Assembly (NCBI RefSeq): GCF_001424755.1
Contig: NZ_LMRF01000004.1
Coordinates: 78,557 to 142,556, forward strand
Reading direction: 5' to 3'
Source of the DNA: Marmoricola sp. Leaf446
GTDB lineage: Bacteria > Actinomycetota > Actinomycetes > Propionibacteriales > Nocardioidaceae
DNA length: 64,000 nt
Part shown: positions 1 to 8,886 of the stretch, piece after piece
Layout: every line of letters starts with the position of its first letter
Numbering within the stretch: position 1 is the first letter of the stretch
Program-made: the position numbers and the translations under genes
The notes under the pieces: generated by a model
The model's database searches: none
Told to the model about the DNA's origin: nothing
Seen by the model: the letters and a program-made list of their open reading frames with translations, nothing else

Positions 1-1
1 C

Positions 2-196
<195 letters not shown>

Positions 197-233
197 GCAC
201 CGTGCCGCGCGCGTCCCTGCCGGGGGCTCGCGC

Positions 234-2492
234 GTGACCGACGCGGAACGCGCCGCGCGGACCCGCTCGGCCGACGCGCTGTGCCTCGAGGCGTTCCGGA
301 CGGCCGGGTGCCCCGAGGCCGGGGTGGCCCTGGTGGCCGTCGGCGGCTACGGCCGGGGCGAGCTCGCGCCCCACAGCGACCTCGACGTCGTGCTGGTGCT
401 GGCCGACGACGTCGAGGTGGGGGACTGGGCCGGCGGCGTCTGGTACCCGCTCTGGGACTCCGGGTGGACCGTCGACCACTCGGTGCGCACGGTGAGCGAG
501 GTCCTGGAGCAGGCGGCGGCCGACCTGCGGGTGGCGGCCGGCATGCTCGACGTGCGCCACCTGGCCGGGGACCCCGGGCTGACGCTGCAGCTGCGCACCG
601 CCGTGCTGACGCAGTGGCGCCGCGACGCCCGCACCCGCCTCGGCGAGCTGCGCGAGCTGGTCCTGGAGCGCGGGAGGCGCAGCGGCGAGCTGGCGCACGC
701 CTCGGTGCCCGACCTCAAGGAGTCCGCCGGCGGCCTGCGCGACGCCACCGTGCTCAAGGCGCTGGTGGCCAGCTGGGTCGTCGACGTCCCCCACGGCGAG
801 CTCGAGCGCTGCCGGGTGGCCCTGCTCGACGTGCGCGACGCGGTCCACGCGGTGGCCGGGCGCGCGACCGACCGGGTGGTGCCGGAGTACTGGCCCGACG
901 TGGCCGAGGCGCTCGGCCTGCCCGGGCCCGACGCGGCGCAGGCCCACACCCGGGGGCTGGCCCGGCGGCTGACCCACCTCTCGCGCCTGGCCTGGCGCCG
1001 CGCCGAGGCCACGCTGCGCGAGCCCCATCCGACCCGGCGCCGCGCCCCGCAGCTGACGCGCGTGGCCCCCGGGGTGGCGCTGTCCTTCGAGGAGGTCGTC
1101 CTGGACCGGGGCGCCCGGGTGGCCGAGGACCCCCTGCTGCTGCTCCGGTGCGCGGCCGAGGCCGCGGAGCGCGACCTGGTGCTCGCGCCCCCGACCGTGG
1201 CCCGACTGGTGCGCGAGGGCGCCCCGCTGCCGGACCCGTGGCCCGACGGAGCGCGCGACCTGCTGGTGCGGCTCCTCGCCGCCGGACCGGGCCTGCTCGG
1301 CGTGTGGGAGACCCTCGACGAGACCGGGGCGCTGGAGTCGCTGCTGCCGGAGTGGGAGCGGGTGCGGCTGCTGCCCCACGCCTCGGCCATCCACCGGTTC
1401 ACCGTCGACCGGCATCTCGTGGAGACCTGCACCGAGGCGGCCGCGCTGATCCGCCGGGTGGCCCGGCCCGACGTGCTCATGGTGGCCGCGCTGCTCCACG
1501 ACATCGGCAAGGGCCAGCTCACCGAGCACTGCGTGGCCGGCGAGCCGATCGCGCGGCGGATCGCCCAGCGGATCGGCTTCGACGCCGACGAGGTCGACCT
1601 GGTCGGCGACCTGGTGCGCTGGCACCTGCTGCTGCCCGAGACCGCGACCACCCGCGACCCGGACGACCCGGCCACGGTCGCGCTGGTGACGGCCAAGGTG
1701 CGCGACCGCGAGGAGCTCGAGCTGCTCGCGGCCCTGACCGAGGCCGACGCCCGCGCGACCTCCGACAAGGCCTGGACCCGGTGGCGCGCCTCCCTGGTCG
1801 CCGGTCTCGTGCGCCGCGCCGGTGCGGTGCTGGCCGACGAGCCCCTGCCCGCCGACGAGGTCGACCGGGTCGAGGTGCCCGCCTCGGTCCGCGAGGACCC
1901 CCGTGCGGTGGCCGTGACCGTGGAGGAGGTCGCCGACGGGGCCCGGGTGCAGGTCGTCTCCGGCGACCGGACCGGCCTGCTGGCCGACGCGGCGGCGATG
2001 CTGGCGCTGCAGCGCGTCTCGGTGCGCGCCGCGCGGGCGTGGACCCAGGACGGCGTCGGGGTCTCGGTCTGGGACGTCGTGGAGTCCGGGCTCGACGAGA
2101 TCCTGCTGCGCCAGCGGCTCGAGGCCGTGGTCGACGGGCGCGTCGACGCCGCGGCCCGGCTGCGTCGACCCACGCCGGTGCGGCTCGAGCCCACGGTGGC
2201 CGTGCGCACCGATGCGTCCACGACCGCCACCGTCGTCGAGGTCCGCTCGGCCGACCGGCCCGGCCTGATCCACACCGTGTGCTCGGCCCTGGCGCGGATG
2301 GACGTCTCGGTGCGCTCGGCCCACGTCTCCACGCTCGGGCCCCAGGCCGTGGACGTCTTCTACGTGCAGGAGGCCTCGGCCGGGGCGCTCTCGGAGGAGC
2401 GGGCGGCCTCGGCGGCGCACGCGGTGCGCGAGGCCCTCGTCACGACGTACGCCGCCTCGGGCGCGGGAGCAGCGGGTCCGGGGCGGGGCTAG
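234..2492 (+). CDS. glnD: [Protein-PII] uridylyltransferase / uridylyl-removing enzyme GlnD
   Basis: A 752-residue GlnD that covalently modifies and de-modifies PII in response to nitrogen status; in actinobacteria the modification is often adenylylation. Domains in order: a nucleotidyltransferase with GGYGRGELAPHSDLD at residues 37-51 (two metal-binding Asp), a helical PII-uridylyltransferase domain, an HD hydrolase domain with LLHDIGKG near residue 422, and two ACT domains beginning near residues 571 (SGDRTGLLADAA) and 667 (SADRPGLIHTVC). It is shorter than the roughly 890-residue E. coli protein, as is usual in actinobacteria. The GTG start follows the PII gene closely, so the two are probably co-transcribed. 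Downstream is ffh. Confidence 0.96.
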   Translation: MTDAERAARTRSADALCLEAFRTAGCPEAGVALVAVGGYGRGELAPHSDLDVVLVLADDVEVGDWAGGVWYPLWDSGWTVDHSVRTVSEVLEQAAADLRVAAGMLDVRHLAGDPGLTLQLRTAVLTQWRRDARTRLGELRELVLERGRRSGELAHASVPDLKESAGGLRDATVLKALVASWVVDVPHGELERCRVALLDVRDAVHAVAGRATDRVVPEYWPDVAEALGLPGPDAAQAHTRGLARRLTHLSRLAWRRAEATLREPHPTRRRAPQLTRVAPGVALSFEEVVLDRGARVAEDPLLLLRCAAEAAERDLVLAPPTVARLVREGAPLPDPWPDGARDLLVRLLAAGPGLLGVWETLDETGALESLLPEWERVRLLPHASAIHRFTVDRHLVETCTEAAALIRRVARPDVLMVAALLHDIGKGQLTEHCVAGEPIARRIAQRIGFDADEVDLVGDLVRWHLLLPETATTRDPDDPATVALVTAKVRDREELELLAALTEADARATSDKAWTRWRASLVAGLVRRAGAVLADEPLPADEVDRVEVPASVREDPRAVAVTVEEVADGARVQVVSGDRTGLLADAAAMLALQRVSVRAARAWTQDGVGVSVWDVVESGLDEILLRQRLEAVVDGRVDAAARLRRPTPVRLEPTVAVRTDASTTATVVEVRSADRPGLIHTVCSALARMDVSVRSAHVSTLGPQAVDVFYVQEASAGALSEERAASAAHAVREALVTTYAASGAGAAGPGRG

Positions 2493-2495
2493 GCT
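2490..2495 (+). promoter_or_regulatory. Possible -10 box of the ffh promoter
   Basis: TAGGCT overlaps the glnD stop codon and precedes a 73-nt leader to ffh. It matches the TAnnnT actinobacterial -10 consensus; no clear -35 is visible. Confidence 0.35.
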
Positions 2496-2568
2496 GACAG
2501 TCCGGCGTACCCAGCCCTCCGCGGGCCCCGCCGCCCCCCCGACGTCGTCACCCGAGGAATCGCCCACC

Positions 2569-4122
2569 GTGTTCGCCACGCTCTCCGACCGCCTCTCCGA
2601 CACCTTCAAGAACCTCCGCGGGAAGGGTCGGCTCTCCGAGGCCGACATCGACGCGACCGCGCGCGAGATCCGGCTGGCGCTGCTCGAGGCCGACGTCGCG
2701 CTGCCGGTGGTCAAGCAGTTCGTGGCCTCGGTCAAGGAGCGGGCGCGCGGGTCCGAGGTCAGCGGAGCGCTCAACCCGGCCCAGCAGGTCATCAAGATCG
2801 TCAACGAGGAGCTCGTCGGGATCCTCGGCGGCGAGACCCGGCGGCTGCGGTTCGCCAAGCAGCCCCCGACCGTGATCATGCTCGCCGGCCTGCAGGGCGC
2901 CGGCAAGACGACCCTGGCGGCCAAGCTCGCGCTCTGGCTCAAGGGCCAGGGCACGAGCCCGATGCTCGTCGCGGCCGACCTGCAGCGCCCCAACGCGGTC
3001 AAGCAGCTCCAGGTCAACGGCGAGCGCGCGGGCGTCACAGTCTTCGCCCCCGAGCCCGGCAACGGCGTCGGCGACCCGGTCGCGGTGGCGCGGCGGGCGA
3101 TCGAGGAGGCCAGGCGCACGCTGCACGACGTCGTCATCGTCGACACCGCCGGCCGGCTCGGCATCGACGCCGAGCTGATGCAGCAGGCCGCCGACATCCG
3201 CGACGCGGTCCAGCCCGACGAGGTGCTCTTCGTCGTCGACGCGATGATCGGACAGGACGCCGTCAACACCGCGCAGGCCTTCCTCGACGGCGTCGGCTAC
3301 GACGCGGTCGTGCTGACCAAGCTCGACGGCGACGCCCGCGGCGGCGCGGCGCTGTCGATCGCCTCGATGACCGGCAAGCCGGTCATGTTCGCCTCCAACG
3401 GCGAGAAGCTCACCGACTTCGACCTCTTCCACCCCGACCGGATGGCCTCGCGCATCCTCGACATGGGCGACCTGCTCACCCTGATCGAGCAGGCCGAGAA
3501 GACCTTCGACGCCGACCAGGCCGCCAAGGCCGCAGCCAAGCTCCAGGGCCAGGGCGGCGAGTTCACCCTCGACGACTTCCTCGAGCAGATGCAGCAGGTC
3601 CGCAAGATGGGCTCGCTGACCAAGATGCTCGGGATGCTGCCCGGCATGGGCCAGTTCCGCGAGCAGCTGGAGAACTTCGACGAGCGCGAGATCGACCGCA
3701 TCCAGGCGATCATCCAGTCGATGACGCCGGCCGAGCGGGCCAACCCCAAGATGATCGACGGCTCCCGTCGCTCCCGCATCGCCAAGGGCTCCGGCCGGGC
3801 CGTGAGCGACGTCAACCAGCTCGTCGACCGGTTCTTCGAGGCGCGCAAGATGATGCAGCAGATGGCCCGCGGCGGTGCCCCGGCGATGCCCGGCATGCCC
3901 GGCGTCGGCATGGGCAAGAAGGCCAAGGGCCGCCAGGCGCCGCAGCCGCGCAAGGCCAAGGGCCGCCGTCAGTCCGGCAACCCCGCCAAGCGCACCCCGG
4001 CGCCCGCGGCCGACGCCACGCCCGAGGCGGCGCCCGGCGCGGCCTTCGGTCTCGGCGCCGGCAAGGGCGGCGAGGAGTTCGACCCCTCGCAGCTGCCGGA
4101 CCTGTCCAAGTACCTCAAGTAG
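2569..4122 (+). CDS. ffh: Signal recognition particle protein Ffh
   Basis: The 517-residue SRP54 GTPase binds signal sequences and 4.5S RNA and delivers ribosomes to FtsY and SecYEG. An N-terminal helical bundle is followed by the G domain, with G1 motif GLQGAGKTT at about residues 107-115, DTAGR near residue 192 and TKLDGDARGG. The methionine-rich M domain starts near residue 330 (MGSLTKMLGMLPGM). After the core there is a Gly/Met stretch and a basic Ala/Pro tail, common in actinobacteria. The GTG start has no strong ribosome-binding site. It runs convergently into the next gene, with 18 bases between the two stops. Confidence 0.97.
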   Translation: MFATLSDRLSDTFKNLRGKGRLSEADIDATAREIRLALLEADVALPVVKQFVASVKERARGSEVSGALNPAQQVIKIVNEELVGILGGETRRLRFAKQPPTVIMLAGLQGAGKTTLAAKLALWLKGQGTSPMLVAADLQRPNAVKQLQVNGERAGVTVFAPEPGNGVGDPVAVARRAIEEARRTLHDVVIVDTAGRLGIDAELMQQAADIRDAVQPDEVLFVVDAMIGQDAVNTAQAFLDGVGYDAVVLTKLDGDARGGAALSIASMTGKPVMFASNGEKLTDFDLFHPDRMASRILDMGDLLTLIEQAEKTFDADQAAKAAAKLQGQGGEFTLDDFLEQMQQVRKMGSLTKMLGMLPGMGQFREQLENFDEREIDRIQAIIQSMTPAERANPKMIDGSRRSRIAKGSGRAVSDVNQLVDRFFEARKMMQQMARGGAPAMPGMPGVGMGKKAKGRQAPQPRKAKGRRQSGNPAKRTPAPAADATPEAAPGAAFGLGAGKGGEEFDPSQLPDLSKYLK

Positions 4123-4140
4123 CCGCGACCGGGCGGTCGG

Positions 4141-5322
4141 TCACCGCAGGCGGACCCGGGTGACGGTGCCGCCGTCGGCGCAGACGCTGCAGGTCGTGAC
4201 GTACGCCGAGCCGCCGCGCACCGCCACGCCGTAGGGCGCCGCCAGCCCGGAGGCGACCGTCCTGGGCGACGTCGATCCGCGCGGCACGCGCACCAGCGAG
4301 CCGGTGGGCAGCTCGTCCTCGGGCGTGGTCAGCAGCCCGCCGGTGGCCAGCTGGACGGCGTACAGACGACCCCTGCTCCAGGTCAGGTCGGTGACGTTGG
4401 TCAGCCCGGTGGCCCACACCGTCGGCGCCCGGCCGGGCACGACCCGGAAGATCCTGGCCCCACCCCTCGGGAACGGGAAGCCGGTCAGCTGGCTGACGAA
4501 CCAGGACCCCCGCGGCCCCTTCGTGACCGAGGTGGGCACCGCGTCCATGGGGATGGTGCCGGCACCGAAGGGATCGGCGACCTGGGTCTGCGGGAAGACG
4601 GCCAGGGCGCTGACCCGGCCGGAGCGGACGCGCAGCAGGGTGTTGCCACCGGCGTCGGCGACGAGCAGGCCGCGCCCGGTGCGGGTCAGGCCGCCGGGGT
4701 TGCTGTCGGGGGCGCGCACCACGGTCCCGTCCTCCAGCTTCCGCGTACTGCCGTCGGGGTTCGCGTCCTGCTCGTACGCCGCCAGGTCGGCGTACACGTA
4801 GGGGGCGCCGCCGAGCCGGCCGGCCAGGACGGTGCCGAGCTGGCGTCGTGCGGGCGTCGGGAACTGGCCGCGGACCTCCTCGTCGCCCCCGAGACCCACC
4901 GAGATCCGGTAGTGCCCCCTCCGGTCGACCGAGACGTCCGTCGGCCCGCTCGCCTGGTTGCCGCTGCCCTCGCCGGCCAGCGACGGGAGCCCGGTGACCA
5001 CCCGGCGCTGCCGGCCGTTCGCGACCATGGTGACCGCGCCGCTGTAGCCCAGGCAGACGGTCTCCTGCTCGGGGCCGTCGACGCAGGGCCCGGCCCCTCC
5101 CTGCCCGGACTCCGCCACGAACAGCCGGCCGCGTCGGTCGAAGGACAGCTGGCGCGGGTTGTCGAGGCCGGTGGCGACCACGGCACGGCCCGGACGCTCC
5201 GCCCGCTCGGTGGCGGGGGTCGACCCCGCCGCGGTGGACGGCGGGGCCAGGGCCACGGCGGCGGTCGCGAGCGCGGTGCCGAGCAGGGCGGTCAGGTGGA
5301 GGGGTCGGACCAAGCGTGACAT
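4141..5322 (-). CDS. Secreted ScyD/ScyE-family beta-propeller protein
   Basis: A 393-residue exported protein. I chose the ATG at 5322 because AGGAG lies just upstream and it opens directly into a signal peptide (MSRLVRPLHLTALLG, then an Ala-rich core and STAAG). The body has repeated NHL/SMP-30-like blades, for example GLDNPRQLSFDRRGRLFVAE, GGLTRTGRGLLVADAGGN and APYGVAVRGG, the pattern annotated as ScyD/ScyE family in actinobacteria. ScyD and ScyE belong to the cyanobacterial scytonemin locus, but no scytonemin genes are nearby, so the substrate is unknown. It is transcribed toward ffh and divergently from the amidohydrolase at 5486. It may bind or hydrolyse an extracellular ligand; this is inferred from fold only. 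Confidence 0.8.
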   Translation of the reverse strand: MSRLVRPLHLTALLGTALATAAVALAPPSTAAGSTPATERAERPGRAVVATGLDNPRQLSFDRRGRLFVAESGQGGAGPCVDGPEQETVCLGYSGAVTMVANGRQRRVVTGLPSLAGEGSGNQASGPTDVSVDRRGHYRISVGLGGDEEVRGQFPTPARRQLGTVLAGRLGGAPYVYADLAAYEQDANPDGSTRKLEDGTVVRAPDSNPGGLTRTGRGLLVADAGGNTLLRVRSGRVSALAVFPQTQVADPFGAGTIPMDAVPTSVTKGPRGSWFVSQLTGFPFPRGGARIFRVVPGRAPTVWATGLTNVTDLTWSRGRLYAVQLATGGLLTTPEDELPTGSLVRVPRGSTSPRTVASGLAAPYGVAVRGGSAYVTTCSVCADGGTVTRVRLR

Positions 5323-5375
5323 CGGTGGCTCCTGGGACGGCGGCGTGACGTGGGTCTCACACCGTGGACACGCCA

Positions 5376-5411
5376 ATTTCGAGACCGCAACCCCGGTCTA
5401 GGTCGCGAAAT
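5376..5411. promoter_or_regulatory. Nested inverted repeat in divergent promoter region
   Basis: In the 163-bp gap between two divergent genes, ATTTCG (5376-5381) pairs with CGAAAT (5406-5411), and AGACC (5382-5386) pairs with GGTCT (5395-5399). The region is AT-richer than its surroundings. It could be an operator for either gene; function is unproven. Confidence 0.3.
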
Positions 5412-5472
5412 GCGGGCATAGCCACGCCAGTCGCGACACTTCGCCGGCGTCGTACGACGTCCCGGGTCGCGG

Positions 5473-5478
5473 TAGCGT
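5473..5478 (+). promoter_or_regulatory. -10 box of a leaderless promoter (amidohydrolase)
   Basis: TAGCGT ends 7 nt before the ATG at 5486, and there is no Shine-Dalgarno sequence between them, as expected for a leaderless actinobacterial mRNA. Confidence 0.6.
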
Positions 5479-5485
5479 CCCCGCC

Positions 5486-6559
5486 ATGGCAGCGCAGCGA
5501 TTCGCCGGGCCGGTGCTCCCCGACGGCGAGACCCGGGACCTCTACGTCGTGGACGGGCAGGTCACCTACGAGCGGCAGCCCGGCGCCGACACCGTCGCCC
5601 AGGGGTGGATCGTGCCCGGGCTGGTCGATGCCCACTGCCACCTCGGCCTCGACGACGACGGCGCCCTGGGCCAGGCCGAGACCGAGCAGCAGGCGATCGA
5701 CGACCGCGACGGCGGGGCGCTGCTGATCCGCGACTGCGGCTCGGCTGCCGACACCTCCTGGATCCACGACCGCGACGACCTGCCGCGGCTGGTCCGGGCC
5801 GGGCGCCACATCGCGCGCACCCGCCGCTACATCCGCAACTACGCCCACGAGGTCGAGCCCGAGGAGCTGTCGGCCTACGTCGCCCAGGAGGCGCAGCGCG
5901 GCGACGGCTGGGTCAAGCTCGTCGGCGACTGGATCTCCCGCGACAGCGGCGACCTCGCGCCCTCCTTCGGCCCCGAGGCGTTCGCCGACGCGATCCGCAC
6001 CGCGCACGAGCACGGCGCCAAGGTGACCGCGCACTGCTTCGGCCACGAGGTGCTCGGCGGCCTGATCGACGCGGGCATCGACTGCGTCGAGCACGGCACC
6101 GGGCTGACCCCCGACCTCGTCGAGCGGATGGTCGCCGGCTCGGTGGCGCTGGTGCCGACGGTGATGCAGCTGGAGAAGTTCCCGGAGTACGCCGAGGCCG
6201 GGGCCTCGAAGTTCCCCGACTACGCCGCCACCATGACCGACCTCCACGCCCGGCGCCGCGAGACCCTGATGAACGCCCACGAGGCCGGGGTGGCGCTCTA
6301 CGCCGGCTCCGACGGGGGCGGGCTGTCCCGGCACGGCAACCTCGCCGGCGAGGTGGTCGCCCTGCACGACCTCGGGCTGAGCACCGAGGAGGCGCTGGGC
6401 GCGGCGTCCTGGCGTGCGCGGGAGTGGCTCGGGCTGGACGGCCACCTGCGCGAGGGCACCTCGGCCGACTTCGTGGTCTACGACAGCGACCCGCGCCAGG
6501 ACCTCACCGTGCTGCGGCGCCCGACCGCCGTCGTGCTGCGTGGCCGCGTCGTCGCCTGA
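5486..6559 (+). CDS. Metal-dependent amidohydrolase (imidazolonepropionase-like)
   Basis: A 357-residue cytoplasmic amidohydrolase of the imidazolonepropionase/prolidase-like branch. The metal-binding motifs are in the expected order: DAHCHLG (HxH) near residue 49, WVKLVGDW with a possible carbamylated Lys, TAHCFGHE, CVEHGTGL and YAGSDGGG with the catalytic Asp. The C-terminus returns to the composite beta domain (SADFVVYDSDPRQDL). The natural substrate cannot be read from sequence; relatives act on cyclic amides, dipeptides or lactams. It starts with an apparently leaderless ATG and overlaps the proposed start of the downstream methyltransferase gene. Confidence 0.85.
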   Translation: MAAQRFAGPVLPDGETRDLYVVDGQVTYERQPGADTVAQGWIVPGLVDAHCHLGLDDDGALGQAETEQQAIDDRDGGALLIRDCGSAADTSWIHDRDDLPRLVRAGRHIARTRRYIRNYAHEVEPEELSAYVAQEAQRGDGWVKLVGDWISRDSGDLAPSFGPEAFADAIRTAHEHGAKVTAHCFGHEVLGGLIDAGIDCVEHGTGLTPDLVERMVAGSVALVPTVMQLEKFPEYAEAGASKFPDYAATMTDLHARRRETLMNAHEAGVALYAGSDGGGLSRHGNLAGEVVALHDLGLSTEEALGAASWRAREWLGLDGHLREGTSADFVVYDSDPRQDLTVLRRPTAVVLRGRVVA

Positions 6560-7340
6560 CCCCCCGCCCGGGCTGGTGGTCCGGCTCCGGGCCGCCGGCT
6601 GCGTGTACGCCGAGGAGGAGGCCGCGCTGCTGCACGGGACCGGCGCCACCGGGCCGGCCCTCGAGGCGCTGGTGGCGCGCCGGGTCGCGGGGGAGCCGCT
6701 CGAGCAGGTCCTCGGCTGGGCGGAGTTCGCGGGGCGCCGGGTCCGTGTTGTGCCCGGGGTCTTCGTGCCGCGCCGGCGCACCGAGGCGATGGCGGCGCTC
6801 GCGGTGCGGCTGCTGGCCGACCGCCCCGCGCCGGTCGTGGTCGACCTGTGCTGCGGCACGGGCGCGCTGGCGCTGGTGGTCGCCGAGCAGGTGCCCGGGG
6901 CCGAGGTCCACGCCGCCGACCTCGACCCCGACGCGGTGGCCTGCGCCCGGCTCAACCTGCCGTGCTCGGCGGTGCACGAGGGCGACCTGTTCGCCGCGCT
7001 GCCCCGCCGGCTGCGTGGCCGGGTCGACGTGGTGACCTGCAACGCGCCGTACGTGCCGACGGGGTCGATCGCGCTGCTGCCGCCCGAGGCCCGCGACCAC
7101 GAGCACCGGGTCGCGCTCGACGGCGGCGTCGACGGCCTCGACCTCCACCGCCGCGTGGCCGCCGCCGCCCCGGACTGGCTGGCGCCGGGCGGCGTGCTGC
7201 TCCTGGAGTCGAGCGAGGGTCAGGCCGCCGGGTCGGTGGCCGCCTGCACGGCCGCCGGGCTCGTGGTCGAGGTCGTCACCAGCCCGGGGACGGGCTCGAC
7301 GGTGGTGGCGGCGACCCGGCCGGACGCGGCGGTCGGCTGA
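6540..7340 (+). CDS. PrmC-like protein N5-glutamine methyltransferase
   Basis: A class I SAM-dependent methyltransferase of about 266 residues. It has an N-terminal helical domain (EEEAALLHGTG, GEPLEQVLGWAEFAGR), the SAM motif VVDLCCGTGALALVV near residue 99, and NAPY in place of the usual NPPY near residue 166, followed by ALDGGVDGLDLHRRV. This matches the actinobacterial PrmC paralogues called putative protein-(glutamine-N5) methyltransferase; true PrmC modifies release factors. The GTG at 6540 overlaps the amidohydrolase end by 20 bases; GTG at 6576 is an alternative start. The 3' end overlaps the convergent gene at 7276 by 65 bases. Confidence 0.8.
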   Translation: MAASSPDPPPGLVVRLRAAGCVYAEEEAALLHGTGATGPALEALVARRVAGEPLEQVLGWAEFAGRRVRVVPGVFVPRRRTEAMAALAVRLLADRPAPVVVDLCCGTGALALVVAEQVPGAEVHAADLDPDAVACARLNLPCSAVHEGDLFAALPRRLRGRVDVVTCNAPYVPTGSIALLPPEARDHEHRVALDGGVDGLDLHRRVAAAAPDWLAPGGVLLLESSEGQAAGSVAACTAAGLVVEVVTSPGTGSTVVAATRPDAAVG

Positions 7341-7872
7341 GCCACAGCACGGTGGTGACGACCAGGACCGCCAGGCCGGCGCCGCCGAGCAGCAGCGGGC
7401 CCAGGATCGTCAGCACCAGGCCGACGGCGAACCCCGCGCCCAGCGGGCTCCCGATCCGCAGCCGGTCGACCGGGGTCGCGCACTCGACCCGGACCTCCGC
7501 GGTGGGGCTGGTGAAGGTGGACACCCCGGTCCAGGTGACGCCCATGGTGGTGACCGTGGTGCCGACGGTGGTGGGCCGCACCGGCACGTCGCGGCCCTCG
7601 GCGTCGGTGACGCGGCACTGCGGCGCCGGCTCGCCCCGGGGCACGAACAGCATCCGCTCCTCGTCGACGGGCACCCCGGCGCCCACCGGCTGACCGGGCC
7701 CGCGCAGCAGGGCGACCACGTCGGTGTCGGTGCCGCGGCCGACGGTGGTGACCAGGCCGACCACGAACACCACCGCCGCCAGGGCCAGGAGGACGCCGCC
7801 GACCACGAACCACCGGCGGCGCGGACGGGGCCTGCCGGGTGCGGCGTACGGCGGGGCAGGGTGCTGGCTCAC
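7276..7872 (-). CDS. Small membrane protein, unknown function
   Basis: A 198-residue protein that I do not recognise. A Pro/Arg-rich cytoplasmic N-terminus (SQHPAPPYAAPGRPRPRRR) is followed by a membrane segment at about residues 22-43, an extracytoplasmic domain of about 100 residues rich in Val/Thr, and one or two further hydrophobic segments near residues 145-185. The topology suggests a cell-surface sensor or anchor; no catalytic motif is visible. I chose the GTG at 7872; the frame stays open further upstream, so the start is uncertain. It is convergent with and overlaps the methyltransferase gene, and divergent from rpsP. Confidence 0.65.
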   Translation of the reverse strand: MSQHPAPPYAAPGRPRPRRRWFVVGGVLLALAAVVFVVGLVTTVGRGTDTDVVALLRGPGQPVGAGVPVDEERMLFVPRGEPAPQCRVTDAEGRDVPVRPTTVGTTVTTMGVTWTGVSTFTSPTAEVRVECATPVDRLRIGSPLGAGFAVGLVLTILGPLLLGGAGLAVLVVTTVLWLSRPPRPAGSPPPPSSPSPGW

Positions 7873-7910
7873 CGTCGGATCGTCCCACTCCGCCGCGGTC
7901 GGGACGGCTC

Positions 7911-7943
7911 GATTCGGTCGCGGTGGGCAGGGCGTGGCAGAAT
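7911..7943 (+). promoter_or_regulatory. rpsP operon promoter, same architecture as rplS
   Basis: GATTCGG at 7911 and TGGCAGAAT ending at 7943 have exactly the same spacing (27 bases from GATT to CAGAAT) as the motif upstream of rplS at 11714-11746. A roughly 120-nt leader separates it from rpsP. Confidence 0.55.
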
Positions 7944-8073
7944 CACCGGCTGAGTCGTACGCCGACCGGACCCTCTCATCCGTCCGGTGCACGCCATCGG
8001 GTCCCACCGCCCTGTCCCCACGGGGTCGAGGAGGACCCACCACCACACGAACCGTCAAGGAGACACCACAGAC

Positions 8074-8568
8074 GTGGCCGTCAAGATTCGCCTCAAGCGC
8101 ATGGGCAAGATCCGTCAGCCGTTCTACCGCGTCGTCGTCGTCGACGCCCGCAAGAAGCGGGACGGGCGGGTCATCGAGGAGATCGGCAAGTACCACCCCA
8201 AGGAGGAGCCCTCGCTGATCGAGGTCACCTCCGACCGGGCGCAGTACTGGCTGGGCGTCGGCGCGCAGCCGACCGAGGCCGTCGAGGCCCTCCTGAAGGT
8301 GACCGGCGACTGGCAGACCTTCAAGGGCCTGCCGGGCACCGAGGGCACCCTGCGCGTCAAGGAGGCCAAGCGCGACAAGCAGGAGCTGTTCAACGAGGCC
8401 CTCAAGGACGCCGCCAACGAGCCCAAGGGCGCCGCGGTGACCAAGAAGTCCACCAAGAAGGCCGACAAGGCCGAGGAGACCCCGGCCGCGGAGACCCCCG
8501 CCGCCGAGGAGACCCCGGCCGCCGAGGCTCCCGCCGAGCAGGAGTCCGCCGAGAAGTCGGAGGCCTGA
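8074..8568 (+). CDS. rpsP: 30S ribosomal protein S16
   Basis: S16 of the 30S subunit, 164 residues. The conserved core starts [19 protein letters not shown] and ends near residue 110; the rest is an Ala/Glu/Pro/Lys tail ([14 protein letters not shown]) common in high-GC actinobacteria and absent from the roughly 85-residue E. coli protein. The GTG at 8074 is preceded by AAGGAGA at 8057-8063. It is the first gene of the rpsP-khpA-rimM-trmD operon, and khpA starts 4 bases after its stop. Confidence 0.97.
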   Translation: MAVKIRLKRMGKIRQPFYRVVVVDARKKRDGRVIEEIGKYHPKEEPSLIEVTSDRAQYWLGVGAQPTEAVEALLKVTGDWQTFKGLPGTEGTLRVKEAKRDKQELFNEALKDAANEPKGAAVTKKSTKKADKAEETPAAETPAAEETPAAEAPAEQESAEKSEA

Positions 8569-8572
8569 GCCG

Positions 8573-8815
8573 ATGCTGGCCGACGCCCTCGAGCACCTCG
8601 TCCGCGGGATCGTGGAGCACCCCGACGACGTCGTGGTGCACGACAAGCAGCTGCGTCGCGGCTCGATCCTCGAGGTCCGGGTCCACCCCGACGACCTCGG
8701 CAAGGTGATCGGCCGCGGCGGCCGCACGGCCACCGCGTTCCGCACGGTCGTGTCGTCGCTGGCCGGCCGCGAGGGCGCCAGGATCGACTTCGTCGACGTC
8801 GACCGTCGGCGCTAG
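8573..8815 (+). CDS. khpA: KH-domain RNA-binding protein KhpA
   Basis: An 80-residue single-KH protein between rpsP and rimM, a strongly conserved position in Gram-positive bacteria. The GxxG loop is in GKVIGRGGRTATAFR, and the C-terminal strand ARIDFVDVD completes the fold. KhpA works with KhpB/Jag in post-transcriptional control of cell division and envelope growth in Firmicutes; in actinobacteria the role is inferred. It starts 4 bases after rpsP and is followed by a very stable hairpin before rimM. Confidence 0.92.
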   Translation: MLADALEHLVRGIVEHPDDVVVHDKQLRRGSILEVRVHPDDLGKVIGRGGRTATAFRTVVSSLAGREGARIDFVDVDRRR

Positions 8816-8825
8816 GACACCCACC

Positions 8826-8864
8826 GAAGGCACCATCCCGGACCTGGTCCGGGGTGGTGCCTTC
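8826..8864 (+). terminator. Strong hairpin between khpA and rimM
   Basis: An 18-bp stem (GAAGGCACCA paired with TGGTGCCTTC, then one G-U pair and seven more pairs) closes a 3-nt loop. There is no U-tract. It could attenuate transcription or protect the upstream rpsP-khpA mRNA. Confidence 0.65.
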
Positions 8865-8886
8865 GCCGTGCACGACAGGAGTGAGC

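Noticed and set aside
347-2332. Long minus-strand frame over glnD
   Set aside because: Ser/Arg/Thr-rich shadow of glnD with no domain similarity.
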